A stretch of 64,000 bases of DNA from Clostridium grantii DSM 8605 (GTDB lineage Bacteria > Bacillota > Clostridia > Clostridiales > Clostridiaceae), in assembly GCF_900129965.1 (NCBI RefSeq), contig NZ_FQXM01000009.1:100460-164459 (forward strand), read 5' to 3'. The notes under the pieces are model-generated. The model saw only the letters and a list, made by a program, of their open reading frames with translations. It was not told the DNA's origin and ran no database searches. Positions 17,393 through 25,659 of this stretch are shown piece after piece (the stretch's first letter is position 1; each line of letters begins with the position of its first letter). Made by a program: the position numbers and the translations under genes.

Positions 17393-17682
17393 TAGAAGAG
17401 CCTCCTTAGTTTTTGATTTTTAGTTGTTATTTGTTTTGAATATATTCGTTAGCTTAATTATCACCAATAATATTAAAAATAATCATAATTTCATAAAAAA
17501 CAATTAATTATTTAATTTGCAAATTATAGGAAAATAATATTTTGATTAATGATAGATATGATAAAATAATTTTATTGAATAATAATGCTTAATAATTTAA
17601 TAATAGTATGATAATATGCCATTAAGGTTAAATAGTTAGAATATATAAAAGTGGATTAAATATTTTTTAGGAGGAATAGCAA
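17393..17682. other. AT-rich divergent intergenic region
   Basis: These bases lie between the RAYT (minus) and yjbR-like (plus) genes. They contain the RAYT ribosome site and several TATAAT-like boxes, none with a convincing -35. No gene or repeat is seen. Confidence 0.4.
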
Positions 17683-18042
17683 ATGAATATTGAAGATATA
17701 GAAAAGTATTGTTTATCTAAATTAGGTGCTGAAAAAGGAATGCCTTTTAAGGTACCTGTCCCCGTATATAAAGTTGGGGGGAAGATTTTTGGACTTGCTA
17801 ATATTCATGAGAATAGGCCAAGTATTAACTTGAAAAATTATAAAGAAGAAAATTTAATATTAAGGGAAATGTTCCAAGAAGTTATTCCAGGATATCATAT
17901 GAATAAAGTACACTGGAATACAATTTATTTAGATGGAAAATTAGACGATAATATTATTAAGAAATTTATTGATGTATCATATGATATAGTATTTAATTCT
18001 TTAACGAAGAATAAACAAAAAGAAGTTTTAAGGGACAGGTAA
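17683..18042 (+). CDS. MmcQ/YjbR-family protein
   Basis: The 119-residue protein matches the YjbR (CyaY-like fold) family through YKVGGKIFGL (29-38), the core VIPGYHMNKVHWNTIYLDG (about 72-90), and the final ISYD-type helix. The family is described as DNA-binding-like with unknown biological role. TAGGAGGAA precedes ATG 17683. Two motif copies shape this gene. Residues 24-27 VPVP are coded by gtacctgtcccc, and the last codons plus stop (agg gac agg taa) are agggacaggta. The C-terminus may therefore have been altered by the motif. Confidence 0.8.
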   Translation: MNIEDIEKYCLSKLGAEKGMPFKVPVPVYKVGGKIFGLANIHENRPSINLKNYKEENLILREMFQEVIPGYHMNKVHWNTIYLDGKLDDNIIKKFIDVSYDIVFNSLTKNKQKEVLRDR

Positions 18043-18096
18043 TAAAAAATTCAAGGAGCGATTAGGAAGCCTTAGAGGTAAGTTATATGAAAAATT

Positions 18097-18125
18097 ATAG
18101 ACTACATAAAATATATGTAGTCTAT
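18097..18125 (+). terminator. Hairpin between yjbR-like and HD-domain genes
   Basis: ATAGACTACATA and TATGTAGTCTAT form a perfect 12-bp stem with a 5-base loop. The T run is missing, so it may be an mRNA processing or stability element rather than a terminator. Confidence 0.45.
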
Positions 18126-18192
18126 GTATAAAACAAGTAAAACAAAGGCTTGTGTTGACATATACACGAGATATCAAAAGGAGTGAAATTAA

Positions 18193-18681
18193 ATGATTGA
18201 GAAATTGATTACAGAAATGATAACCTATTTTGATGGAGATATAAAACGTATTAATCATGCGTTGAAGGTACATAGTTTTTCAAAATTTATTGGGGAAAAT
18301 GAAAAGTTGAATTACGATGATAGAATAATATTAGAAATTGCTGCTATTTTGCATGATATAGGTATAAAAAATAGTGAAATTAAATATAATTCATCTAATG
18401 GTAAATGGCAACAAATAGAAGGACCACCTGTTGCTAAAGAAATTCTGCAAAAATATAATGTGATGGATAAGGTAGTAGAAAGAGTTTGCTATCTTATTGC
18501 GCATCATCATGACTATAGCAATATACAGGGACAGGACTATCAAATTCTTATAGAAGCAGATTTTTTAGTTAACATTTATGAAGATGAGTTTGATAAAGGA
18601 TCAATAAAAACCGTATATGATAAATATTTTAAAACTGAGACAGGTAGAATGTATATTGAAAATATTTATAAGGTATATTAA
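18193..18681 (+). CDS. HD-domain phosphohydrolase
   Basis: The 162-residue protein carries a complete HD metal site: His22 in RINHALKVH, His54-Asp55 in ILHDIG, the His104-106 run in IAHHHDYS, and Asp123 in IEADFLV. Enzymes of this superfamily hydrolyse phosphoester bonds in nucleotides or related compounds; the substrate is unknown here. AAAGGAGTG precedes ATG 18193. The segment around QGQD (near 112-115) is coded by cagggacaggac, another near copy of the dispersed motif. It stands alone between a hairpin and the ferredoxin gene. Confidence 0.85.
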   Translation: MIEKLITEMITYFDGDIKRINHALKVHSFSKFIGENEKLNYDDRIILEIAAILHDIGIKNSEIKYNSSNGKWQQIEGPPVAKEILQKYNVMDKVVERVCYLIAHHHDYSNIQGQDYQILIEADFLVNIYEDEFDKGSIKTVYDKYFKTETGRMYIENIYKVY

Positions 18682-18826
18682 AAGAATAATTATAAAGTAT
18701 AATTCAAAGTATCAATTTTTATAATTTTATAGTATAATAAAAGAAAACAGATAAATAATAGTATATAATAATAATTATTATTTATTAGCAAAGATGTATT
18801 AAAAATCAACCTAAGGGGGTACTTAT

Positions 18827-19099
18827 ATGAGCAATTTAGTTAAATTCGTAAAAGAAGTTGAAAGTAAAAAAGGTAAAACTATTCTAAGTGTAGCAGAAGA
18901 ATCTAAAGTAAAAATAAAAGATTCATGTGGTGGTAAAGGTAAGTGTGGAAAATGCTTAGTAAAAGTTTTGGAGGGAAAAGTATCAGAACCTACTAAAGCA
19001 GAGAAAAAAATTATAGGAGATAAAAAATTGGAAAAGGGTTATAGACTTGCTTGTGAATGCCAGATTGATGGAGATGTTTCTATTGAGGTTGTAAAATAA
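18827..19099 (+). CDS. 2Fe-2S ferredoxin, plant/adrenodoxin-like fold
   Basis: The 90-residue protein shows the [2Fe-2S] ligand set Cys34, Cys40, Cys43 (DSCGGKGKCGKC) and Cys76 in RLACECQ, with a further Cys78. It should be a small cytosolic electron carrier. Similar domains also form the N-terminus of corrinoid-activating proteins, but nothing follows here, so it is a stand-alone ferredoxin. It lies about 700 bases upstream of nfnAB, on the same strand but after a strong terminator, so co-transcription is unlikely. AAGGGGGT precedes the ATG, and TATAAT at 18733-18738 is a likely -10. Confidence 0.88.
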   Translation: MSNLVKFVKEVESKKGKTILSVAEESKVKIKDSCGGKGKCGKCLVKVLEGKVSEPTKAEKKIIGDKKLEKGYRLACECQIDGDVSIEVVK

Positions 19100-19141
19100 G
19101 CAATTAATTAATAAAATACATGTTGGTTAAAAAAAATATAT

Positions 19142-19181
19142 AATGTACCTGTCCCCGTATAAGTACGGGGACAGGTACATT
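19142..19181. repeat. Perfect REP-like inverted pair
   Basis: AATGTACCTGTCCCCGTA (19142-19159) and its exact reverse complement (19164-19181) are separated by four bases, an 18-bp perfect stem. Each arm contains one copy of tacctgtcccc. It lies 42 bases after the ferredoxin stop codon. A separate terminator follows directly, so its own role need not be termination. Confidence 0.92.
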
Positions 19182-19182
19182 A

Positions 19183-19231
19183 ACAAAACAAAGTTTTCTT
19201 AGTAATTTGGAGGCTTTGTTTTGTTTTTTTT
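19183..19231 (+). terminator. Terminator after the ferredoxin gene
   Basis: ACAAAACAAAG (19183-19193) and CTTTGTTTTGT (19214-19224) form an 11-bp stem followed by seven T. Confidence 0.8.
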
Positions 19232-19800
19232 GACTATATACATGAGGTAAGGTAAACTTTTTAGGTGTTATTTGTATTAATTTCTTTATTTTTATGGATA
19301 GTAATAATGGGGAAGTATTATCAAATAAAACATGAAAAACTGACAATGATAACCATATAGCAAAAATCAAATTAATTAACCAAATAGACAATTAAAGCTT
19401 TGAGTCATAAGTATTAAGTAAGAATAAAAACAAAGGATGAAAAAATCATATAATAAGCAATTTTGTGACAATACATACATTGCAATAAAAATGTGAGATT
19501 TTTTAAAAGTTGAGAATTTGATATAAGTTAAGATCAAAATAATTCAACATATAATAAGATTAAAATAATTCTAGATTAATTATTGGAATAGAATAAACTT
19601 TGTGTTAAAATCAAATTTAAGGTTTGTGAAAAATTAATGTGTTAGAAATGGGTTAGTAATTATAAATTATTAACTCGCTTAATCTTAAAAATAAGTAAAA
19701 ATGATTTTAGCTTGGGGACAAAGTTTACACTTTGAGGTATTGTCATTTGTGAGTTTTTAAGAAAAATATGAAGTGAGGTAGTAGGAAGAGGAGGAAAAAA
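19232..19800. other. Long AT-rich leader before nfnAB
   Basis: About 570 bases with no credible gene, riboswitch or repeat. The AGAGGAGGAAAAA ribosome site of nfnA lies at its end. Confidence 0.5.
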
Positions 19801-20694
19801 ATGTTTAAAATTTTAAAGAAGGAACTTTTAACAGAAGATATCTATTTAATGGATATTGAGGCTCCAAGGGTTGCTAAATCAGCAAAACCAGGTCAGTTTA
19901 TTATTGTAAAAACTGACGAAAGAGGTGAAAGAATTCCACTTACTATCTGTGATTATGATGCTGATAAGGGGTCAGTAACCATTGTATTTCAAAAAATAGG
20001 TAATTCAACTTTGGAAATGACTAATTATGAAGTAGGTGATTCTTTTAAGGACTTTGTTGGACCGTTAGGACAACCTTCTGAATTTATTTATGAAAATATT
20101 GAAGAGTTAAAAAATAAAAGATTTTTGTTTATAGCTGGAGGAGTAGGGACAGCACCTGTATATCCTCAGGTAAAATGGTTAAATCAAAATGGAATTAAAG
20201 CAGATGTTATTATTGGAACAAGATCAAAATCTACATTAATATTAGAAGAAGAGATGAAAGCAGTTGCAGGAGAATTATATGTGGCTACTGATGATGGTTC
20301 TTATGGATTTAAAGGTTTAGTAACAGATGTATTTAAAGATTTATTAGATAACAAAGGTAAAAAATATGACCATGTAGTTGCTATCGGACCAATGATAATG
20401 ATGAAGTTCGCAGCTTTAGCTACAAAAGCATATAATATTCCTACAACAGTTAGTTTGAATCCTATAATGGTTGATGGGACTGGTATGTGTGGAGCATGCA
20501 GAGTTACTGTAGGGGATGAAGTTAAATTTGCTTGTGTGGATGGGCCAGAGTTTGATGGACATTTAGTAAATTTTGATGAAGCTATGAGAAGAAGCAGAAT
20601 GTATAAAACAGAAGAAGGGAAAGCACAACTTAAAACAGAAGAGGGAGATACTCATCATCATAAAGGTGAAGGCTCATGCGGAGGTGATCACTAA
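19801..20694 (+). CDS. nfnA: NfnA: FAD- and [2Fe-2S]-containing subunit of NADH-dependent ferredoxin:NADP+ oxidoreductase
   Basis: The 297-residue protein is a ferredoxin-NADP reductase-like flavoprotein. It has an FAD domain (about 1-100, RIPLTICDYD at 44-53), an NAD domain with GGVGTAPV (113-120), and a C-terminal [2Fe-2S] site Asp225, Cys230, Cys233, Cys245 (DGTGMCGAC). A His-rich tail (THHHKGEG) ends it. It pairs with the next gene, overlapping by one base (TAATG), as in NfnAB. The complex couples NADH and reduced ferredoxin oxidation to NADP+ reduction by electron bifurcation. Related subunits also serve PyrDH/PyrK and sulfide dehydrogenases, but the partner fixes the call. Confidence 0.9.
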   Translation: MFKILKKELLTEDIYLMDIEAPRVAKSAKPGQFIIVKTDERGERIPLTICDYDADKGSVTIVFQKIGNSTLEMTNYEVGDSFKDFVGPLGQPSEFIYENIEELKNKRFLFIAGGVGTAPVYPQVKWLNQNGIKADVIIGTRSKSTLILEEEMKAVAGELYVATDDGSYGFKGLVTDVFKDLLDNKGKKYDHVVAIGPMIMMKFAALATKAYNIPTTVSLNPIMVDGTGMCGACRVTVGDEVKFACVDGPEFDGHLVNFDEAMRRSRMYKTEEGKAQLKTEEGDTHHHKGEGSCGGDH

Positions 20695-22082
20695 TGGATA
20701 GAATGAAAAAAGTTCCAGTTAGAGAACAAGAAGCAGATATAAGAAATAAAAATTTTGAAGAAGTTTGTTATGGATACAATGAAGAAGAGGCAGTAGCGGA
20801 AGCAGCAAGATGTCTTAATTGTAAAAAACCATTATGTGTTGCAGGATGCCCAGTAAGTATTGATATTCCAGGGTTTATTCAATGTGTTAAAAATAAAGAA
20901 TTTGAAGAAGCTGCAAAAGTTATAGCTAAATATAGTGCTCTTCCAGCGGTTTGTGGTAGAGTCTGTCCCCAAGAAACTCAATGTGAACAAAAATGCGTAT
21001 TGGATATAAAGGGAGAAGCTGTTGCTATTGGTAAGTTAGAAAGATTTGTGGGGGACTGGTCAAGAGAAAATAACATAGACCTATCTGTTACAGCAGAGAA
21101 AAATGGCAAAAAAGTTGCCATAATAGGAAGTGGCCCAGCGGGATTAACATGTGCAGGAGATTTAGCTAAAATGGGTTATGATGTAACTATATTTGAAGCT
21201 TTACATGAAACAGGTGGAGTTTTAGTTTATGGTATACCAGAATTTAGACTTCCAAAAGATACTGTTGTAAAAACTGAAATTGATAATATTGAAAAGCTTG
21301 GCGTTAAGATTGAAACTAATGTAATTATAGGTAAAACAGTTACTATAGATGAATTATTAGAAGAAGAAGGTTTTGAAGCTGTATTCATAGGTTCAGGGGC
21401 AGGTCTTCCAATTTTCATGGGCATACCTGGAGAGAATGCAAATGGGGTATTTTCTTCTAATGAATTCTTAACAAGGGTTAACTTAATGAAAGCTTATAAA
21501 AAAGAATATTCAACACCAGTGAAAATCGGTAAAAAAGTAGCAGTAATAGGTGGAGGAAACGTAGCAATGGATGCAGTTAGAACTTCATTGAGATTAGGTT
21601 CCGAAGCTCATATAATTTATCGTAGATCTGAAGCTGAACTTCCAGCAAGATTAGAAGAGGTTCATCATGCTAAAGAAGAAGGTGTAATATTTGATCTTCT
21701 TACAAATCCAGTGGAGATTTTGATAGATGAAAATGGCTGGGTTAATGGAATGAAATGTGTGAAAATGGAACTAGGTGAGGCGGATGCATCTGGAAGAAGA
21801 AGACCACAAATTATTGAAGGTTCTGAGTTTGTAATGGATGTAGATACTGTAATAATGGCACTTGGAACTTCACCAAATCCATTAATTTGTTCTACAACTG
21901 TTGGACTTGATTTGAATAAATATAGATGTATATGTGCTGATGAAACAGGAAGAACAGCAAAGCCAAGAGTTTATGCAGGTGGGGATGCTGTAATTGGAGC
22001 AGCTACAGTAATATTAGCTATGGGTGCAGGAAAAGAAGCAGCTAAAGCTATTGATGAAGATATTAGAAATTCTGTGAATTAA
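20694..22082 (+). CDS. nfnB: NfnB: glutamate synthase small-subunit-like, bifurcating FAD subunit
   Basis: The 462-residue protein has two Cys groups for [4Fe-4S] clusters at the N-terminus (Cys40, 43, 48, 52 and 87, 91, 97, 101). An FAD-binding VAIIGSGPAG (141-150) and a second dinucleotide fold VAVIGGGNVAMDAVR follow, with the NADP-type IIYRRSEAELPAR. This is the GltD/NfnB type. Translation is coupled to nfnA by the TAATG overlap. In NfnB this FAD is the bifurcating site and the subunit binds NADP(H). Older annotations would name it glutamate synthase (NADPH) GltA. Two motif-like patches occur: ctgtcccc in VCPQ and ggggactgg in VGDW. Confidence 0.9.
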   Translation: MDRMKKVPVREQEADIRNKNFEEVCYGYNEEEAVAEAARCLNCKKPLCVAGCPVSIDIPGFIQCVKNKEFEEAAKVIAKYSALPAVCGRVCPQETQCEQKCVLDIKGEAVAIGKLERFVGDWSRENNIDLSVTAEKNGKKVAIIGSGPAGLTCAGDLAKMGYDVTIFEALHETGGVLVYGIPEFRLPKDTVVKTEIDNIEKLGVKIETNVIIGKTVTIDELLEEEGFEAVFIGSGAGLPIFMGIPGENANGVFSSNEFLTRVNLMKAYKKEYSTPVKIGKKVAVIGGGNVAMDAVRTSLRLGSEAHIIYRRSEAELPARLEEVHHAKEEGVIFDLLTNPVEILIDENGWVNGMKCVKMELGEADASGRRRPQIIEGSEFVMDVDTVIMALGTSPNPLICSTTVGLDLNKYRCICADETGRTAKPRVYAGGDAVIGAATVILAMGAGKEAAKAIDEDIRNSVN

Positions 22083-22148
22083 CTAAAGCTGTTTAAATGA
22101 GAATTTGGTTGAGTGAACAATTTTAAGTATTATTAAAAATTTTACAAT

Positions 22149-22197
22149 GGACAGGATATAGATTTGTAATTACACAAATTTATATCCTGTCCTAAAG
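22149..22197. repeat. Inverted repeat with ggacagg ends after nfnB
   Basis: GGACAGGATATAGATTTGT (22149-22167) pairs with 22174-22192 at 18 of 19 positions. The outer ends are ggacagg/cctgtcc, a shortened form of the dispersed motif. It lies 67 bases after the nfnB stop and may act as its terminator. Confidence 0.75.
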
Positions 22198-22302
22198 TTT
22201 TTATATGGCGTTTTATTGTTTTTGGAGGATATAGCGAGTTAAATATTTGTATAGTGAAACCTTTTATATAAGGTATTCAACGATACCTGTCCCCAATGAA
22301 TC

Positions 22303-22344
22303 AATAATTTTAAACATGAAGCATGTCTTATGTTTAAAATTATT
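22303..22344. terminator. Bidirectional hairpin between nfnB and the DUF3842 gene
   Basis: AATAATTTTAAACAT and ATGTTTAAAATTATT form a perfect 15-bp stem with a 12-base loop between convergent genes. A single tacctgtcccc copy sits just before it at 22284-22294. Confidence 0.65.
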
Positions 22345-22351
22345 AATTTGA

Positions 22352-22786
22352 TTAGTATATTTCTTTTATAATCAAATCAACTAAATCATCTATAAGTTCA
22401 ACAATTTTACAATCTTTTACACCGGCCACTAGTAAACCACATCTGTTTAAAGGTAGTAATATCTTTTTTGCATCACTAGTTCCAATTGAAAAAGCAATTT
22501 CAGAAGAAATTTCCCCCAACATAGAATTTGGAACGCAAATGGCTATGGGACCAGATATAATATCTACTTTCTGACTCATTACTTTTATAGCATTCTCTCC
22601 GGTAGCACCAGACGTAGCACCTGCTTTTAGCATTTCCATTGTAGCAATAGAATTAGTGCCCAATGCTATAATATCAATTTTTATTGATGAATTTTCAATG
22701 GATTTTTCACTCAAATTTTCTTTTAATTTCTCAATGATTTTTTTCCCGATTCCTCCACCTTGACAATCTACAACAGCTATTTTCAT
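22352..22786 (-). CDS. DUF3842-family protein
   Basis: The 144-residue protein opens with KIAVVDCQGGGIGKKI, a Rossmann-like glycine-rich start. It contains ALGTNSIATMEMLKAGATSGATGENA (about 60-85) and GPIAICVPNSMLGE, the pattern of the DUF3842 family common in clostridia. No function is known. GGAGGATTAT precedes its ATG. It is convergent with nfnB and has no same-strand partner nearby. Confidence 0.8.
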   Translation of the reverse strand: MKIAVVDCQGGGIGKKIIEKLKENLSEKSIENSSIKIDIIALGTNSIATMEMLKAGATSGATGENAIKVMSQKVDIISGPIAICVPNSMLGEISSEIAFSIGTSDAKKILLPLNRCGLLVAGVKDCKIVELIDDLVDLIIKEIY

Positions 22787-23089
22787 AATATAATCCTCCA
22801 GAACAAATTAAAAAATATTTTAACAAGATTAATTATATCATATTTAAATAAGTATTATGATATATATATTTGAGTTAAGTAAAAACTAAAAAACAAGGTT
22901 ATATGAATAGTACATTTAATAATATTTAAAAAATAATTAAATAATTTGTTTTTAGAAGATAAATATTGTTTATATTTGTATTTTGATATGGTATTATTAT
23001 TATAATAAAATACAAATTAACTAAAAAATATGTATTTTACCATATATGTAAATGGTGGGTGAATTATCAGTAAATAAGGGGGAAATTGT
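22787..23089. other. AT-rich divergent intergenic region
   Basis: Promoter region for the minus-strand DUF3842 gene and the plus-strand small orphan. Nothing specific is recognised. Confidence 0.4.
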
Positions 23090-23446
23090 ATGAATCAGGA
23101 TATGATAATTAAATTAATTACTAACGTTTGTGAAAACAAAAGATTTGCAGATAGCATTTTTAGTGGAGAAAACACGAAAGAAATTATCCATGCAGCTTGG
23201 GAAAAAGGGATTTTACTTACAAATGAAGAAGTGAATTTTTTTAATTCTGTTCTGAGACAATATAGTTTAAAAGACAGTCAAAATGATTTGGAATATAATT
23301 TAAATTATGATTTAGATATAGAGTCAAAAGAGGAAAAACATATCCTAAATAATAGTATATACAGTTATGAAGATATGTATTTCAAAATTCAAATGATGAA
23401 TAAGCCACTTTGGAATGAATATAAAAATAGATTATTATTTAAATAA
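23090..23446 (+). CDS. Small orphan protein, weakly Nif11-like N-terminus
   Basis: The 118-residue protein is not recognised with confidence. Its first 50 residues (NTKEIIHAAWEKGILLTNEEV) have the helical charge pattern and the length of the Nif11-like fold seen in some leader peptides of natural-product precursors. The rest (residues 60-118) is acidic, then basic and Tyr-rich, without a Gly-Gly cleavage site, Cys-rich core or modification enzyme nearby. The Nif11 resemblance is therefore weak. AAGGGGGAAA precedes ATG 23090, and a terminator overlaps the stop codon, so it is a real transcription unit of its own. Confidence 0.6.
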   Translation: MNQDMIIKLITNVCENKRFADSIFSGENTKEIIHAAWEKGILLTNEEVNFFNSVLRQYSLKDSQNDLEYNLNYDLDIESKEEKHILNNSIYSYEDMYFKIQMMNKPLWNEYKNRLLFK

Positions 23447-23467
23447 CTGCCTTATGGGCAGTTTTTT
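23445..23467 (+). terminator. Terminator overlapping the orphan gene stop codon
   Basis: AACTGCC and GGCAGTT pair across five bases, then a T run. The stem begins inside the TAA stop. Confidence 0.8.
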
Positions 23468-23509
23468 CGGTTAAAATGGATAAAATAATTAATTTTTTAT
23501 ATGTTAAAT

Positions 23510-23558
23510 TATAGGGTTCGCATCTTAAAAATTAACTTATATCTATTATTTATTCATT
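23510..23558. repeat. Dispersed intergenic repeat, copy 1
   Basis: The 38 bases at 23521-23558, starting CATCTTAAAAATTAACTTAT, recur at 30293-30330 with one change. A TATAGG...TTC flank is shared too. Both copies lie just after a short gene on the plus strand. Confidence 0.8.
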
Positions 23559-23604
23559 AGTAAATCAAGTTTTGAAGGAATGTGTAACTTTATATATAAA
23601 TTAT

Positions 23605-23645
23605 AAAAGACATGCTCAGGTAAAATATGAGCATATCTTTTATAT
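23605..23645. terminator. Hairpin downstream of the tlpA-like gene
   Basis: AAAAGACATGCTCA and TGAGCATATCTTTT pair at 13 of 14 positions with A and T flanks. It could terminate the minus-strand ccdA-tlpA transcript. A further motif copy, agggacaggta, is at 23703-23713. Confidence 0.6.
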
Positions 23646-23780
23646 TCTTGTAATTTAAAAGACAAAAGTTTAAAAATTTCTGTACAATTATAGGAATTTA
23701 GTAGGGACAGGTACCGAAACTTGGTACCAAAACTTTACAAGAAAGGAGCGGACTTTTAAGTTTGAGTTGAAATATTTGAA

Positions 23781-24404
23781 TTAATTGACTTCTTTTATTT
23801 TAACTAATATATCATTCATCTGGATATAAGTCATCATTCCAGGGACAGATCCTAATAAAATACCTTCTTCATTAATGAAAAAGGAAGTTGGAAAAGAACT
23901 GACTAAATAAGTAGAAGATATGTTGCCAGTTTCATCCAATAGTACAGGAAAAGAATAAGCACTATTATCTATATAATTTTTGACAATATCATAGTCTTCT
24001 TGAACATTTACAGCAAGAACAACAATTTCATCATTTTCATCATCAAATTTTTGGAGGTCGGGCATTTCTTTAACACAGTATTTACACCATGTAGCCCAAA
24101 AATTCACAATAACAATTTTACCTTTGTAATCACTTAAAGAAACTTCCTCACCATTTAAATTTTTAAGAGTAAAATCAGGAACTTCTTTTCCAACTTCAGG
24201 GATTGTTGCTGATGGCTGATTTTCAACAGTTGATTGATTGTCTTTTTCATTGGTTTTATTTTCTATAACAATTTCGTTAACTTCATTTGAAGAAGAATCA
24301 TTTGTATTTGAAGATTTTGAAGAAAGATTTTCTACCACAAAATAAGATAGAGCACCTATAAAAAGTATTGATACTATTAAAACTACAAAATTATCTTTTT
24401 TCAT
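23781..24404 (-). CDS. TlpA/ResA-like membrane-anchored thioredoxin
   Basis: The 207-residue protein has an N-terminal membrane anchor (about 7-26) and a low-complexity Ser/Asn/Glu linker (28-65). A thioredoxin-fold domain follows with FTLKNLNGEEVSLSDYKGK and the active site WCKYC (Cys107, Cys110). The cis-Pro is in SSFPTSFF. It should work outside the membrane, reducing or shuffling disulfides, and would receive electrons from the CcdA-like protein encoded just upstream on the same strand. No cytochrome c genes are nearby, so the client may be another exported protein. The ribosome site GGAGGC is good. Confidence 0.9.
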   Translation of the reverse strand: MKKDNFVVLIVSILFIGALSYFVVENLSSKSSNTNDSSSNEVNEIVIENKTNEKDNQSTVENQPSATIPEVGKEVPDFTLKNLNGEEVSLSDYKGKIVIVNFWATWCKYCVKEMPDLQKFDDENDEIVVLAVNVQEDYDIVKNYIDNSAYSFPVLLDETGNISSTYLVSSFPTSFFINEEGILLGSVPGMMTYIQMNDILVKIKEVN

Positions 24405-24532
24405 TCTTGAGCCTCCAATTAATTATTTTTGAACATAAGCAAAAATAAAAATATTATTTATAAAATTTTTAATACTTAACTTTGAAATATCATTAAATCT
24501 TGTTATATAAAGTAAGTAGAAGTAGCTAAAAG

Positions 24533-25228
24533 TTAAACAAAAAGCCTACTAAGGTTTATTATTTTATTAAAGAAAACAAGAAAACCAAAAATCACCATTA
24601 TAGCTCCACTTATTTTAGGAATAAAGATGAGAAATTTTCTGGATTTTTTTATAAATTTTCTAAAATAATTAATAAATAAGGCTGTAACAATAAATGGAAT
24701 AGCCATCCCTATAGAGTAAATTAGAAGTAACAATATTCCTTTTAACATAGTTTCAGAACTTCCAGCAAATATTAATATAGATGCAAGAATTGGCCCAAAA
24801 CAAGGGGTCCAACCAGCAGCAAAAGCCATTCCAACTAAAATTGAACTAAACCAACTAGTAGCTACTCTTGGTTCAGATACTTTTTTTTCAATTTGTAGAA
24901 AATTAAATTTGATAATGCCCATCATATTTAATCCAAAAATTATAATTAATAGACCACTTATTTTTGAAAAAATTGATTTGTTTTGTACAAATATCTTTCC
25001 AATAAAAGTTGCAGTGGCGCCCATTAATATAAATATAATTGTAAAACCGATAACAAATCCTATTGTTCTAGTTAAAACTATTTTTTTTTGGTTCAATAAC
25101 TGGCTTTCTATAGTGCTTTCAGTAATATACATGAAATAAACTGGAATCAAGGGAAGTATACAGGGAGAAAAAAAAGACAAGATACCAGCACCAAAAGCTA
25201 CCCAAAAAGAAACGTTTGTTGCAAACAT
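24533..25228 (-). CDS. ccdA: CcdA-like thiol:disulfide electron carrier
   Basis: From the inner ATG (complement of 25226-25228, AAGGAGAA upstream) the product has 231 residues; a longer frame lacks a ribosome site. Six membrane helices carry the two redox cysteines of the family, in SFFSPCILPLIPVYF (Cys23) and AAGWTPCFGPIL. It passes electrons from cytosolic thioredoxin across the membrane to an exported thioredoxin-like protein. The TlpA-like gene 128 bases downstream is the obvious partner, and the two form an operon. Confidence 0.9.
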   Translation of the reverse strand: MFATNVSFWVAFGAGILSFFSPCILPLIPVYFMYITESTIESQLLNQKKIVLTRTIGFVIGFTIIFILMGATATFIGKIFVQNKSIFSKISGLLIIIFGLNMMGIIKFNFLQIEKKVSEPRVATSWFSSILVGMAFAAGWTPCFGPILASILIFAGSSETMLKGILLLLIYSIGMAIPFIVTALFINYFRKFIKKSRKFLIFIPKISGAIMVIFGFLVFFNKIINLSRLFV

Positions 25229-25452
25229 AAAAATTCTCCTTTCATAAGTAGGTTGGAACAATTTGATGATAATGTGACAACAATATTGTACAAAATAAAG
25301 CAGCTAAATTTTAGCAGTGTAATATTATAGAATTCTAAAGTTGAGTTTAGTATTATTAGCAATAAATTTTGTAATCATATAGATTATTATACCACATAAT
25401 TAATAAAGTATATCATTTAATAATTAATATTTTTGTTTTTTAGCGTTTTGGT

Positions 25453-25492
25453 GGGGACAGGTACAGAAGACAAATCTTTTGTACCTGTCCCC
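25453..25492. repeat. REP-like inverted pair upstream of ccdA
   Basis: GGGGACAGGTACAGAAGA (25453-25470) pairs with 25475-25492 at 17 of 18 positions with a four-base loop. Both outer arms are complete motif copies. It lies between the HAD gene (upstream) and ccdA (downstream) on the minus strand. Confidence 0.92.
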
Positions 25493-25529
25493 GGTTATAG
25501 GGATCTTTATCGGTTATAGGGATCTTTAT
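25492..25529. repeat. 19-base perfect tandem duplication next to the REP pair
   Basis: CGGTTATAGGGATCTTTAT occurs twice head to tail (25492-25510 and 25511-25529). It abuts the end of the REP-like pair, as if formed by slippage or by nicking and repair at that element. Confidence 0.9.
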
Positions 25530-25659
25530 AAGATAAGCATAAATCAAAGTTAATTAGATTAAATTAAATAATTGATCATTCACGGGTGTAAAAGAACATC
25601 TAATATTTTATGGATTGAAGGTTTATTTTCAATTGAGATTTTATTATTTAAAGAAATAT

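Noticed and set aside
18637..18646. Copy of the dispersed motif in the HD-domain gene (gagacaggta)
   Set aside because: The GGG core is changed to GAG and the codons encode an ordinary ETGR; not counted, unlike the nearer match at 18527.
19104..19391. 95-residue minus-strand frame across the REP palindrome
   Set aside because: It runs through the 18-bp palindrome and a plus-strand terminator, has no good ribosome site and no recognisable protein features; the frame is open by chance.
20694..22082. Glutamate synthase small subunit for ammonium assimilation
   Set aside because: No large glutamate synthase subunit is present and the gene overlaps an NfnA-type partner, so the Nfn transhydrogenase is the better call.
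23841..23852. Motif copy in the TlpA-like gene (agggacagatcc)
   Set aside because: Only agggacag matches; the second half diverges, so it was not counted as a copy.
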